A DNA stretch of 64,000 nucleotides, from contig CAVWFK010000006.1 in the NCBI GenBank assembly GCA_963754235.1, positions 1 to 64,000 of the forward strand, in the 5' to 3' direction. Origin of the DNA: DATAYA01 sp963754235. Its GTDB lineage: Bacteria; Pseudomonadota; Alphaproteobacteria; Acetobacterales; Acetobacteraceae. Below are positions 51,842-60,553 of this stretch, one piece after another. The notes beneath the pieces were generated by a model. It worked only from the letters and a program-made list of their open reading frames with translations, had not been told where the DNA came from and made no database searches. Every line of letters starts with the position of its first letter. Position 1 is the stretch's first letter. Position numbers and translations under genes: made by a program.

Positions 51842-52429
51842 TCAAGCGGCGAGGCGGGCCGCTTGCCGGAGGTCCTGCACGAAAGCCGCATACTCGCGCC
51901 GCTTCGCCGCCTCGTCCGGCAGGCGCAGCAGATAGGACGGATGCACCGTCACCAGCGCCTGCGGCTGGCCGAGGAGCGTAATCGGCCGGCCGCGCTCGCG
52001 TCCGATCGTAACCGTCCGCCCGAGCACCGCGCGCGCCGCGGTCGCACCGAGAAGCACGGTCAGCGCCGGCTGCACCTCGGCCAGCTCGATGTCGAGCCAG
52101 AACCGGCAGGCGACGATCTCGGAACTATCGGGCTTCTGGTGGATGCGCCGCTTGCCGCGCGACTCGAACTTGAAGTGCTTGACGGCATTGGTGACATACA
52201 CCCGGCTGCGGTCCAGTCCCGCTTCGGAGAGCGCCGCGTCCAGCACCTTGCCCGCAGGACCCACGAACGGCCGGCCGGCGAGATCCTCCTGATCCCCCGG
52301 CTGCTCGCCCACCAGCATGATCCTGGCACGCTCCGGTCCCTCGCCGAACACGGTCTGGGTCGCGTGCGCATAGAGCCCGCAGCGTTCGCACGTGGCGGCG
52401 CTGGCACGCGCCGATGTGAGCGCTGTCAC
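51842..52429 (-). CDS. udgX: UdgX-type uracil-DNA glycosylase (uracil-DNA crosslinking)
   Basis: A 195-residue family 4-related glycosylase. Motif A is GEQPGDQED (41-49) instead of the GExPG-x-x-E of family 4; the loop RGKRRIHQKP (91-100) contains the His97 equivalent of the residue that bonds covalently to the abasic product in mycobacterial UdgX; motif B is VTVHPSYLLRLPD. Iron-sulfur cysteines include Cys14, Cys17 and Cys108. UdgX removes uracil and stays attached to the DNA. ATG 52429. It stands between an IS-disrupted repeat and a tRNA gene. Confidence 0.9.
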   Translation of the reverse strand: MTALTSARASAATCERCGLYAHATQTVFGEGPERARIMLVGEQPGDQEDLAGRPFVGPAGKVLDAALSEAGLDRSRVYVTNAVKHFKFESRGKRRIHQKPDSSEIVACRFWLDIELAEVQPALTVLLGATAARAVLGRTVTIGRERGRPITLLGQPQALVTVHPSYLLRLPDEAAKRREYAAFVQDLRQAARLAA

Positions 52430-52452
52430 TGGGTCGCTCCCGGTGCAGCCGG

Positions 52453-52523
52453 AGCGGGCGAGGGGAATCGAACCCCCGTGAGCAGCTTGGAAGGCTGCCG
52501 TTCTGCCATTGAACTACACCCGC
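52453..52523 (-). tRNA. tRNA-Gly (anticodon TCC)
   Basis: The reverse complement starts GCGGGTGTAG and ends CGCCCGCT, forming a 7-bp acceptor stem. The anticodon arm is GCAGC/CTTCCAA/GCTGC, giving TCC, which reads GGA. The T-arm contains GGTTCGATTCC. CCA is not encoded (the sequence continues CCG). Length is 71 nt. Confidence 0.95.
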
Positions 52524-52560
52524 GCTCGGCACCATCCCGTAACCCGGCCTCGGCGGCGCT

Positions 52561-53544
52561 TCAAGCGCCGCTTTCACCTCCCCGGGCCGCGGCAAGCCGA
52601 CGCGCCTCGATCGCCTGCCAGCCCAGCAGGATCGGCACCCCGAGCACCAGGTCGCGCGCGCGGCTCAGCAGCGAGACGGCGAGCGACGCTTCGGCCGGCA
52701 GGCCGAAAATGCCGCCGATGCCGGCGAACGCCGCCTCCTGCACGCCCACGGTACCCGGGACGAGGAAACCGATCGCCAGTGCCACGTGCAGCAGCGCCTC
52801 GATCGCGATCGCGGTCGGCAGGTCGATCGGCATGGCCATCAGCCGGTAGGCGAGCCAGGTGCCGATCGCGGTGCCAAGCCAGCTCAGCAGGTGCAGCACG
52901 CAACCCAGCAGCACACGTCCCGGCGCGGCATAGATCGCCTCCAACGCCGCCTGCACGCGATCGACCCGGCGCGTGGCCGGGCCGAAGCGCTCGCCACCCA
53001 CGCGGGCGGCGAGCGCGCGGAACAGAGTGCCTGCACCCCGCTGCGTGGCGATGAAGCCGGCCGCGGCCAGCACCGCGAGCGCGATCCCGGCGGCCGCCGG
53101 CAGCAGCAGGTCGGAGTGCGGCGCCTTCGCCGCCAGCACCAGCAGCCCGATCAGCGCGAAGGCGAGCTGGGCCACGAACTCGGTGGTGACGTCGACGATC
53201 GTGCTGGCGGTGGCCAGCGCCGCCGGCATTCCGTGCAGCGTGACCACGCGCGCGCCCAGCACGAAGCCACCGATCGCCGAGAACGGCAATAGCTGGGCGG
53301 CGGCGTCGCGCACCATCCGACCCCAGGTCAGCACCCACGGCGAGGTCGCGCCGTCGCGGTCGCGCACCAGCACGTACCAGGCGGCACCGAGCGGGATGAA
53401 CAGCCCCGCCTGGATCGCCGTGTAGAGGCCGAAGCCGGTCCAACCGACGCGGGCGAGCGCGTCGGCGATCCGCCCGAAGCCGAACCAGGCGACCAGCGCC
53501 GTCGCCAGCGCCACCCCGGCAAGGCCGAGGACGATCGGGATCAC
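52561..53544 (-). CDS. hpnL: HpnL-family membrane protein (UPF0104/lysylphosphatidylglycerol synthase-like TM)
   Basis: About 327 residues with eight or so helices: VIPIVLGLAGVALATALVAW, VRDAAAQLLPFSAIGGFVLG, STIVDVTTEFVAQLAFALIG, ALLHVALAIGFLVPGTVGVQ and the family motif GVQEAAFAGIGGIFGLP. It matches the hopanoid-cluster-associated HpnL family, thought to be involved in hopanoid or lipid transport. The start is unclear: no in-frame ATG lies before the first helix, and GTG 53544 is the simplest choice, though the open frame goes to 53895. It is divergent from hpnA. Confidence 0.8.
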   Translation of the reverse strand: MIPIVLGLAGVALATALVAWFGFGRIADALARVGWTGFGLYTAIQAGLFIPLGAAWYVLVRDRDGATSPWVLTWGRMVRDAAAQLLPFSAIGGFVLGARVVTLHGMPAALATASTIVDVTTEFVAQLAFALIGLLVLAAKAPHSDLLLPAAAGIALAVLAAAGFIATQRGAGTLFRALAARVGGERFGPATRRVDRVQAALEAIYAAPGRVLLGCVLHLLSWLGTAIGTWLAYRLMAMPIDLPTAIAIEALLHVALAIGFLVPGTVGVQEAAFAGIGGIFGLPAEASLAVSLLSRARDLVLGVPILLGWQAIEARRLAAARGGESGA

Positions 53545-53701
53545 GCGCAACGCGGGGGCGCGTCGGGTGACGGCGGCGGCGGGCTCGCCGCGCGGGTCGG
53601 CGGTTTGGTGATGCTGCTCATTCGGTGCTTTCAGGGGCGGCTCTACACGGAAACGCACGGGCCGCCTATACAGCCGCCGTCCCGCCGCCGGAGTTGAACC
53701 C

Positions 53702-54687
53702 CTGGAGCCGATTACCCTTGTCACCGGAGCCACCGGCTTCGTCGGGTCCGCCGTCGCGCGGACCCTCGCGGCGCGCGGCCACCGGCTGCGGCTGCTGGTG
53801 CGGCCGCGCGGCAACCGGCGCAACCTGGCGGGCGTCGATGCCGAGCTCGCCGAGGGCGACCTCACCGACGCCGCGAGCCTCGCCCGCGCCGTCACCGGGT
53901 GCCGGTTCGTGGCCCATGTCGCGGCCGACTACCGGCTATGGGTGCCCGATCCGGCGGCCATGCGGGCGGTGAACGTGGACGGCACCCGCGCGCTGCTGCT
54001 CGCCGCGCAGGCGGCGGGGGTGGAGCGGATCGTCTATTGCAGCAGCGTCGCGGCACTGGGCCTGACCGCGGACGGCACGCCCGCCGACGAGGCGACGCCG
54101 GTTCATCCCGAGGCGCTGATCGGCGCCTACAAGCAATCCAAGCACGCGGCCGAGCAGGCGGTGCTGGCGCTGGTGCGCGAGCGGGACGTGCCGGCGGTGA
54201 TCGTCAACCCCTCCGCCCCGGTCGGCCCGCGCGACATCAGGCCCACGCCCACGGGGCGGATGATCCTGGACGCCGCGCGCGGGCGGATGCCGGCCTATGT
54301 CGAGACCGGGCTCAACGTCGTGCATGTGGACGACGTCGCCGAGGGCCACGCGCTGGCGCTGGAGCGCGGCCGCATCGGCGAGCGCTACATCCTGGGCGGA
54401 GAGAACCTGTCGTTGCGCGCGCTGCTCGGCTGATCGCCGAGGTTGCCGGGCGCGCCCCGCCGCGCATCCGCCTCACCCCCGGTCTGCTGTGGCCGGCGGC
54501 GATGGCATTCGAGGCGCTGGCACGGTTCGGGGTCGAGCCGCGGGTCACGCGCGAGCTGCTCGCGATGTCGCGCAAGCGGATGTTCTATTCCTCGGCCAAG
54601 GCGCAGCGGGAGCTTGGTTTTGCCGCCCGGCCGGTGCGGCAGGCGGTGGTCGATGCGGTGGCGTGGTTCCGCGCCCAGGGAATGATG
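53702..54687 (+). CDS. hpnA: hopanoid-associated sugar epimerase HpnA, possible CTG start, frameshifted in this sequence
   Basis: An NAD-dependent epimerase of about 330 residues: ITLVTGATGFVGSAVARTLA (Rossmann GxxGxxG), VAHVAADYRLWVPD, RIVYCSSVAALGLTADG, catalytic YKQSKHAAEQ and LNVVHVDDVAEGHALAL. No ATG, GTG or TTG is in frame before the Rossmann strand; CTG 53702 has GGAG 8 nt upstream. Near 54430 one missing C breaks the frame between LSLRALLG and LIAEVAGRAPPRIRL. Downstream, the frame reads on through a palindromic repeat into hpnB without a stop, so the true 3' end is uncertain. Confidence 0.82.
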
Positions 54688-54770
54688 GGGGATGATGGGG
54701 GTGCCTCACCTGAAACAGGCCCGCTTTCCTTCGAGGACGAGGTTCCGTGCAGCCCAAGGGCGACGCTCAA

Positions 54771-54915
54771 CTCCCTCTCCGCCCCTGGGGGCGGAGAGGG
54801 CCGGGGTGAGGTGGGACTCCGGCGCGGCTCCGCTCCGCATCCGTGCCTCAAGCCCGTGCGGCCATCGCGGCAGGCCCCCGCCTCACCCAACCTCTCCGCC
54901 CCCAGGGCGGAGAGG
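54771..54915. repeat. family A palindrome pair between hpnA and hpnB
   Basis: Two head-to-head palindromes with CTCTCCGCCCC cores and tails CCGGGGTGAGGTGGG and CGCCTCACCCAACC, about 145 bp in all. The left edge GGCGACGCTCAACTCCC is shared with the copy split by the IS4 element. It contains no stop in the hpnA/hpnB frame. Confidence 0.8.
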
Positions 54916-54954
54916 CTTTGCGAATGCCGCGATTTCAAACTGCGGCACCAGGGC

Positions 54955-56083
54955 ATGACCGCGCTCGCCGCACTGGCGCTGCTGGCGTGGCTCTATCTCC
55001 TGCTCGCGCACGGGCGGTTCTGGCAGGCGGGGCCGGTGCTCACGGCGGCGCGACCGGGCGCGGCGCCCGAAATCGCGGTCGTGGTGCCGGCGCGCGAACG
55101 AGGCCGAGGGCGTGGGTGCGGCGCTGCGCTCGCTGCTGGCGCAGGATTATGGCCGGCGGCTGCAGGTGGTGCTGGTCGATGACGGCAGCACGGACGGCAC
55201 CGGCGCCATCGCCCGCGCTCTGGGCCGCGCTCTGGGCGACCCTCGCCTCGTGGTCATCGACGGCCGCCCGCGCCCGGCCGGATGGAGCGGCAAGCTGTGG
55301 GCGATCGCGCAGGGGATCGACGCCGCCGCCTCGGCCGAACTGATCCTGCTCACCGACGCCGACATCGTCCACGATCCTGGCCATCTCGGCGCGCTCGTGG
55401 CCCAGGCCGGCGCGCACGATCTCGACCTCGTCTCCGAGATGGTCGCACTCCGCTGCGAGACCGCGGCCGAGCGCGCGCTGGTGCCGGCCTTCGTGTTCTT
55501 CTTCCAGCTCCTCTACCCGTTCGCCTGGGTGAACGATCCGCTGCGCGCGACCGCCGCCGCGGCCGGCGGCACCATCCTGATCCGGCGCCGGGCGCTCGAC
55601 CGCATCGGCGGCATCGAGGCGGTGCGCAGCGCCCTGATCGACGACGTGGCGCTGGCCGCCGCCGTCAAGCGCGGCGGGCGCATCTGGCTCGGCCATTCCG
55701 CGCTGGCCCGCAGCCGCCGCGCCTATCCCGGCGTTGCCGATCTGTGGCGCATGGTCGCGCGCACCGCCTATGTCCAGCTCCGCCGCTCGCCCCTGCTGCT
55801 GTCGGCCACGATCGCGGGGCTTGCGCTGGTGTGGCTGGTGCCGCCCGCGGCGGCGTTGTTCGGGCACGGCGCGGCCCGCTGGATGGGACTTGCGGCCTGG
55901 TTTGGCGCCAGCCTCTCGTTCGTGCCCACGCTCCGACGCTTCGGCCTCTCGGCCCTGCGCGCGCCGCTGCTGCCGCTGGTCGCCGTGTTCTACATGGCGG
56001 CGACGATCGGCTCGGCGCTGGACCATTATCGCGGCCGCGGCGTGCAGTGGCGGGGCCGCCGCTACGGGGGCGCGGAGGCGTGA
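54955..56083 (+). CDS. hpnB: hopanoid-associated glycosyltransferase HpnB, frameshifted in this sequence
   Basis: A GT2-type membrane glycosyltransferase of about 375 residues. The N-terminal helix is TALAALALLAWLYLLLAHGR; EIAVVVPAR then switches frame near 55096, where one extra G precedes AACGAGGCC. The corrected reading is VPARNEAEGVGAALRSLLAQ, the GT2 start. LVDDGSTDGTG, LILLTDADIVHDPGHLG (DxD) and LIDDVALAAAVKRGGRIWLG follow, with C-terminal helices. It belongs to the hopanoid operon and its sugar acceptor is unknown. The stop overlaps hpnC. Confidence 0.85.
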
Positions 56084-56927
56084 GCGCCGAAGCGGCGAGC
56101 GTGGACGCGGCAAGCGTGGTCGGGCAAGGACCGCGGCGACGAGAACTTCCCCGTGGGCTCGCGGCTGATCCGCCGCTCGCTGCGTCCGCCGATCCACGCC
56201 TTCTACGCCTTCGCCCGCAACGCCGACGACATCGCCGACAGCGGCAGCCTGCCGGCGGAGGAGAAGATCGCGCGCCTCGACGCGATGGAGGCGGTGCTGA
56301 CGGGTGCAGCCGATGCCGGCTCGCCGAGTGCGGCGCGGCTGCGCGCGAGCCTCGGGCGGACCGGCACCACGGATCGCCACGCCCGCGACCTGCTGCGCGC
56401 CTTCCGCCAGGACGCGACCAAGCGCCGCTACGCGAGCTGGGACGAGCTGCTCGACTATTGCCGGTTCTCGGCGATGCCGGTCGGCCGCCACGTGCTCGAT
56501 CTGCACGGCGAGGATGCTTCCACGCATCCGCCCTCGGATGCGCTATGCACGGCCTTGCAGGTGCTCAACCACTTGCAGGATTGCACGAAGGATTTTCTGT
56601 CCCTCGATCGCTGCTATCTGCCCGCCGACCTGCTGGCGCGATCCGGCGCGAGCGTGGACGATTTGCGCGGCACGGCTGCGACCCCCGGCCTGCGCGCGAC
56701 CTTCGACGCCCTGCTCGACCGCTGTGGACGCACTGAACCGGGAGGCGCTCGATCTGCCGCGGCGCGTGCGCGACCGCTGGCTGCGGCTGGAATGCGCCGT
56801 GATCGTCGGCCTTTCGCATCGGCTCGCGCGCCGACTCCGCCGCGCCGACCCGGTCGCCGGGCGGGTGAAGCTGACGCGCGCCGATGCCGCCGCCGCGGTG
56901 CTCGCCGGCCTGCGGTTCCTGCCGTGA
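56080..56927 (+). CDS. hpnC: hydroxysqualene synthase HpnC, frameshifted in this sequence
   Basis: A squalene/phytoene-synthase-type enzyme of about 280 residues that turns presqualene diphosphate into hydroxysqualene. Visible: DENFPVGSRLIRRSLRPPIH, FYAFARNADDIADSGS (first Asp-rich motif), YCRFSAMPVGRHVLDLHGED, LQVLNHLQDCTKDFLSLDRC (second Asp motif) and VDALNREALDLPRRVRDRWL. The frame changes twice: one extra G near 56118 before TGGTCGGGCAAG and one extra T near 56727 before GTGGACGCA. GTG 56080 overlaps the hpnB stop, and its end overlaps hpnD. Confidence 0.85.
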
Positions 56928-57785
56928 GCGCGCCGCTCGACGCGTCGCGCCGCCGACCGCGCCGAGATCACGGCGCGGGTGCGCGCCGCCGGCACCTCGT
57001 TCTATCGCGGGATGCAGATGCTGCCACCGGACCGGCGGCTCGCGATGTATGCCGTCTATGCCTTCTGCCGCGAAGTGGACGACATCGCCGACCAGCCCGC
57101 CCCGGAGGCCGAAAAGCAGGCCCGGCTGGCCGCGTGGCGCGCGCGTGTCGCGGCACTCTACCGTGGCGAGGCCGAGGGCGCGATCGCGCGCGTGCTGCTG
57201 CCGGCGATCCGCCGCTTCGGGTTGCGCGAGGCGGATTTTCTGGCGGTCATCGACGGCATGGCGATGGACGCGGGCGCGCCGATCGTCGCCCCCGATCTGG
57301 CGACGCTCGACCTCTACTGCGGCCGGGTGGCGGGCGCGGTCGGGCGGCTCTCGGTGCGCGTTTTCGGCGACGCCTCGCCGGCGGCCGACCGTGTGGCGGA
57401 CGCGCTCGGGCGGGCGTTGCAGCTCACCAACATCCTGCGCGATCTCGCCGAGGATGCGCGCGGCGGGCGGCTCTATCTGCCGCGCGAGTGGCTCGACGAG
57501 GCCGGCGTGCCGCGCGATCCGGCAGGTGCCCTGGCCTGCGCGCGGATCGGCCTGGTGTGCGCGCGGGTGGCGGCGCTCGCGCACCGGCATTTCGACGCGG
57601 CGGCGGCGGCGATGGCCGATTGCGACCGCCGCGCGATGCGCCCTGCGCGGCTGATGGGCGCGACCTACGCCGCCCTGCTGCGCCGGATCGAGCGCCGCGG
57701 CTGGGAGCGGCCGGCGGAGCGCATCAGCCTGCCGGCGTGGCAGAAGCTGTGGATCGCGCTGCGCCATAGCGGGGCGTTGGGATGA
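56924..57785 (+). CDS. hpnD: presqualene diphosphate synthase HpnD, frameshifted near the start in this sequence
   Basis: About 286 residues; condenses two farnesyl diphosphates to presqualene diphosphate. Motifs: TSFYRGMQMLPPDRRLAMYA, AFCREVDDIADQPAPEAEK (first Asp-rich motif), LDLYCGRVAGAVGRLSVRVF and LQLTNILRDLAEDARGGRLY (second Asp motif), then LPREWLDEAG. From GTG 56924 the frame shifts near 56955 by one extra C; corrected it reads ASRADRAEITARVRAAGTSF. The rest is intact. The operon continues to hpnE only beyond an IS110 remnant. Confidence 0.9.
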
Positions 57786-57796
57786 TGAGCTGGCTA

Positions 57797-57812
57797 AGCC
57801 CTCTCCGCCCCA
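57797..57812. repeat. half copy of the family A palindrome at an IS110 edge
   Basis: Only AAGCCCTCTCCGCCCC remains; the other arm is missing and unrelated sequence of the IS110-like element follows. The IS110 insertion may have used or truncated this palindrome. The next 285 bp up to 58098 hold no gene and look like the leader of the IS110 element. Confidence 0.55.
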
Positions 57813-58098
57813 TCGTGAGGGGCGCGAGAGCGCGTTGCGGTGATGTGAGGGCGGCCAGCGACGATGAGCCTTACGGGGGCGATGACCTCCACGTTGTGTC
57901 TTCTGAATCGCGAAGCGAGAGGTGACACGGGATCGGCCTTGATCCGATCCCCTGGCACGGCCCGGAGCCCATCTGCCACCAAGGTGACTGGAAACCGGGA
58001 GATAAGAAAAGGTGCCCGAGCCCTCTCGACGCAAAACCTGAACAGATCCGCGGCCTCGAGCCCGCACCCAAGGCAGCGAAGCAAGAAGATCGCACAGA

Positions 58099-59008
58099 TG
58101 GCCCAGAGCGTGGGAGTAGATATTTACAAGGGCCAGCTGGATGTCGCGCTGCATCTGGACAGCGCGCAGTTCAGCGTCGGCAATGATGCGGGATGCTGCC
58201 GAGAGCTGTGCCGGCGGCTGCTGCCGCTCGGAGTGCGCGAGATCGGAATCAAGGCGAGAGGCGGCTACGAATACTAGTGTGAGCTGTGCCTTGCTGGTCG
58301 CCGGCTTGCCGGTGCGATCGCTAAATCCGTGGAACGTGCTCCAGTTAGCCAAGGCGACGGGGATGTTAGCGAAAAAAGACCGGCTGGATGATCGTTCCAT
58401 CGCGCTGTTCGTCGCGACGCTGAGCGTGACGCCCGGTGTAACGCGACCCGGCCTGCGAACATCTGGCCGACCTGGTCAACGCGCACCGCCAGATGCTGGA
58501 TATCAAGCAGCAGTGCGACAATCAGCTCCAGCACCTGCGGGATGCCCCGCTGCGCCGGATGCAGCAGCGCCACATCCGTCAGATCGATGCCGACGTGCTG
58601 CGCCTCGATCGGCGCATCGTCGCCCCGATCGCCGCAGCTCCGGCCTTCGCCGCGCGTGACAAGCTGCTCAGCTCGATGCCGAGGGTCGCCGCGGTGCTCT
58701 CCGACACCTTGCTGGCGTTGCTGCCTGCGATGCGCCGCATCAGCAACCGCCAGATCGCCGTCCTGATCTGGATCATGCCGATCGCCTTAGACAGTGGCAG
58801 GATGAAAGGCCTGCGCTGCATCCTCGACGGCCGCGCCCGAGTTCGCCGGGTCCTGTTCATCGCGGCCCAGGCGGCCGCCCTCTGGAACCCGGTCATGATG
58901 GCCTTCAAGCAACGCCTGCTGGCCGCCGGCAAGACGCCCAAGCTCGCCATCGTCGCGGTCATCCGCAAGCTGCGGACCGCTTTGAACGCCATGCTGCGCA
59001 ATGGCTAG
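58099..59008 (+). pseudogene. IS110-family transposase, decayed
   Basis: The N-terminal DEDD domain starts MAQSVGVDIYKGQLDVALHL but stops at GGYEY near 58277. ALLVAGLPVRSLNPWNVLQL, then ATGMLAKKDRLDDRSIA follow in a second frame to about 58440. The third frame gives MLDIKQQCDNQLQHLRD, IRQIDADVLRLDRRIVAPIA and the transposase_20 domain (MPRVAAVLSDTLLALLPAMR ... GRARVRRVLFIAAQAAALWN). There are also substitutions in conserved places (for example IWIMPIALDSG for the usual IGLAP-type motif), so this is real decay. It separates hpnD from hpnE. Confidence 0.85.
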
Positions 59009-59232
59009 ACCTGGCACCTGCCAGCGGCCGTATGAGAGCGTTTCTTGGTTCGGCTGAGCGACGTTTCTTCGTCCCGGCCTGCGATCCCCCAACCCCCCGC
59101 GCACAGGGGAGGTCAATGATGGCTGAAGGCCACCGCCGCAGGCGGCGCGGAGCGTCTTGACGGCTTCGCGCGCGCGGCCCGCCTCGCCCAGGCGGGCGTA
59201 ACAGTGGAACGAATGGGTCGCTGCTCACCCCG

Positions 59233-59262
59233 CCTCTCCGCCCCTAGGGGCGGAGCGGGAGT
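59233..59262. repeat. family A palindrome before hpnE
   Basis: A single palindrome CCTCTCCGCCCC-TA-GGGGCGGAGCGGGAG ending in GTTGAGGCGTGCC, just before hpnE. The rest of the 59009-59268 gap contains no gene I can support; a short minus-strand stretch (CYARLGEAGRAREAVKTLRA) faintly resembles a TPR helix. Confidence 0.65.
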
Positions 59263-59268
59263 TGAGGC

Positions 59269-60552
59269 GTGCCGCTGCGGCTGAACCCCGCCGCACCACG
59301 CTCACATCGTCGGCGCCGGCCTCGCCGGGCTGTCGGCGGCGCTGAGCCCTCGCCGATGCCGGCTGGCGCGTCTCCCTCTACGAGGCCGGCCCCGCCGCCG
59401 GGGGCCGCTGCCGGTCGTATTTCGACCGCGCGCTCGGCTGCCGGATCGACAACGGCAACCACCTGCTGCTCTCGGGCAACCGCGCCGCCTTCGCCTATCT
59501 CGACGCGATCGGCGCCCGCGCGGCACTCGCCATGCCGGACCGGCCGATCTTCCCGTTCATGGACCTCGCAACCGGCGCGCGCTGGACGGTGCGGCCCAAT
59601 GCCGGGCGGCTGCCGTGGTGGGTGCTGGCGCGCGGCAGGCGGGTGCCGGGGACGCGCGCGCGCGACTATCTCGGCCTGCTCGCGCTGCGCCGCCCGGCGC
59701 CGGACGCGACCGTTGCGCGCGCTCTCAAGGCGGGCGCGCTGTTCGACCGCCTGCTCGCCCCGCTCGCGATCGCGGCGCTGAACACGCCCCCGGAGGAGGG
59801 CAGCGCCGCCCTGCTCGGCGCCGTCGTCGGCGAGACGCTGCTGCGGGGCGGGGCCGCCTGCATCCCCGCCTTCCCGCGCGACGGCCTCTCGGAGTGCTTT
59901 GTCGATCCGGCCCTCGACCGCCTGCGGGCGCGTGGCGCCGACGATCCAGCTCGGCCGCCGCGTCGCTGGCCTGGGCGTCGCCGATGGCCGCGTCACCAGC
60001 CTCGGCACGCCCGATGGCCCGATCCCGGTGCCGCCCGGTCGACGCGGTGGTGCTCGCCGTCCCGGCGCCGGTCGCGGCCGATCTGCTGCCCGGCCTGACC
60101 GTGCCCGACGCCTTCCAGGCGATCGTCAACCTGCATTTCCGCGTCGATGCCGCGCCCGGCCCGGCCGGCTTCGTGGGCCTGGTCGGCGGCACCGCCGAAT
60201 GGGTGTTCGTCAAGCGCGGCGTCGTTTCCGTCACCATCAGCGCCGCCAACCGCCTCGCCGACGATCCCGCCGAGGCGCTGGCCGCCCGCGTCTGGCCCGA
60301 GGTGCGGCGCGCACTCGACCTCGCCGACCCGATGCCGCACCATGCCGCCCTGGCGCGTGGTGAAGGAGCGGCGGGCCACCTTCGCCGCCACGCCCGGCGC
60401 AGGAGCGGCGGCGGCCCGGCACGCGAACCGCGCTCGCCAACCTGGCACTCGCCGGCGACTGGACCGCCACGGGCTTGCCCGCCACGATCGAAGGTGCGAT
60501 CAGGTCCGGCCGCGCCGCCGCCGCGTGGTTGCGGTCGTCCACCGGACCCTGA
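59269..60552 (+). CDS. hpnE: hydroxysqualene dehydroxylase HpnE, multiply frameshifted in this sequence
   Basis: A FAD-dependent amine-oxidase-type enzyme that reduces hydroxysqualene to squalene. Segments in order: HIVGAGLAGLSAAL (FAD), ALADAGWRVSLYEAGPAAGG, CRIDNGNHLLLSGNRAAFAY, FPRDGLSECFVDPALDRLRA, VDAVVLAVPAPVAADLLPGL, WRVVKERRATFAATP and LALAGDWTATGLPATIEGAI with IRSGRAAAAWL. Joining them requires dropping single extra bases near 59346 (A), 59942 (G), 60042 (G), 60352 (C) and 60397 (G), plus an uncertain one at the start. No nonsense or conserved-residue loss was seen otherwise. GTG 59269 is a guess for the start. Confidence 0.82.
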
Positions 60553-60553
60553 C

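Noticed and set aside
58959..59228. A short minus-strand gene near 59.1 kb
   Set aside because: The only suggestive part is about 20 residues resembling a TPR helix; there is no start with a ribosome site and no further homology.
7371..59262. Family A palindromes as a CRISPR array
   Set aside because: Copies are dispersed over 50 kb, not tandem, and have no regular spacers; no cas genes are present.
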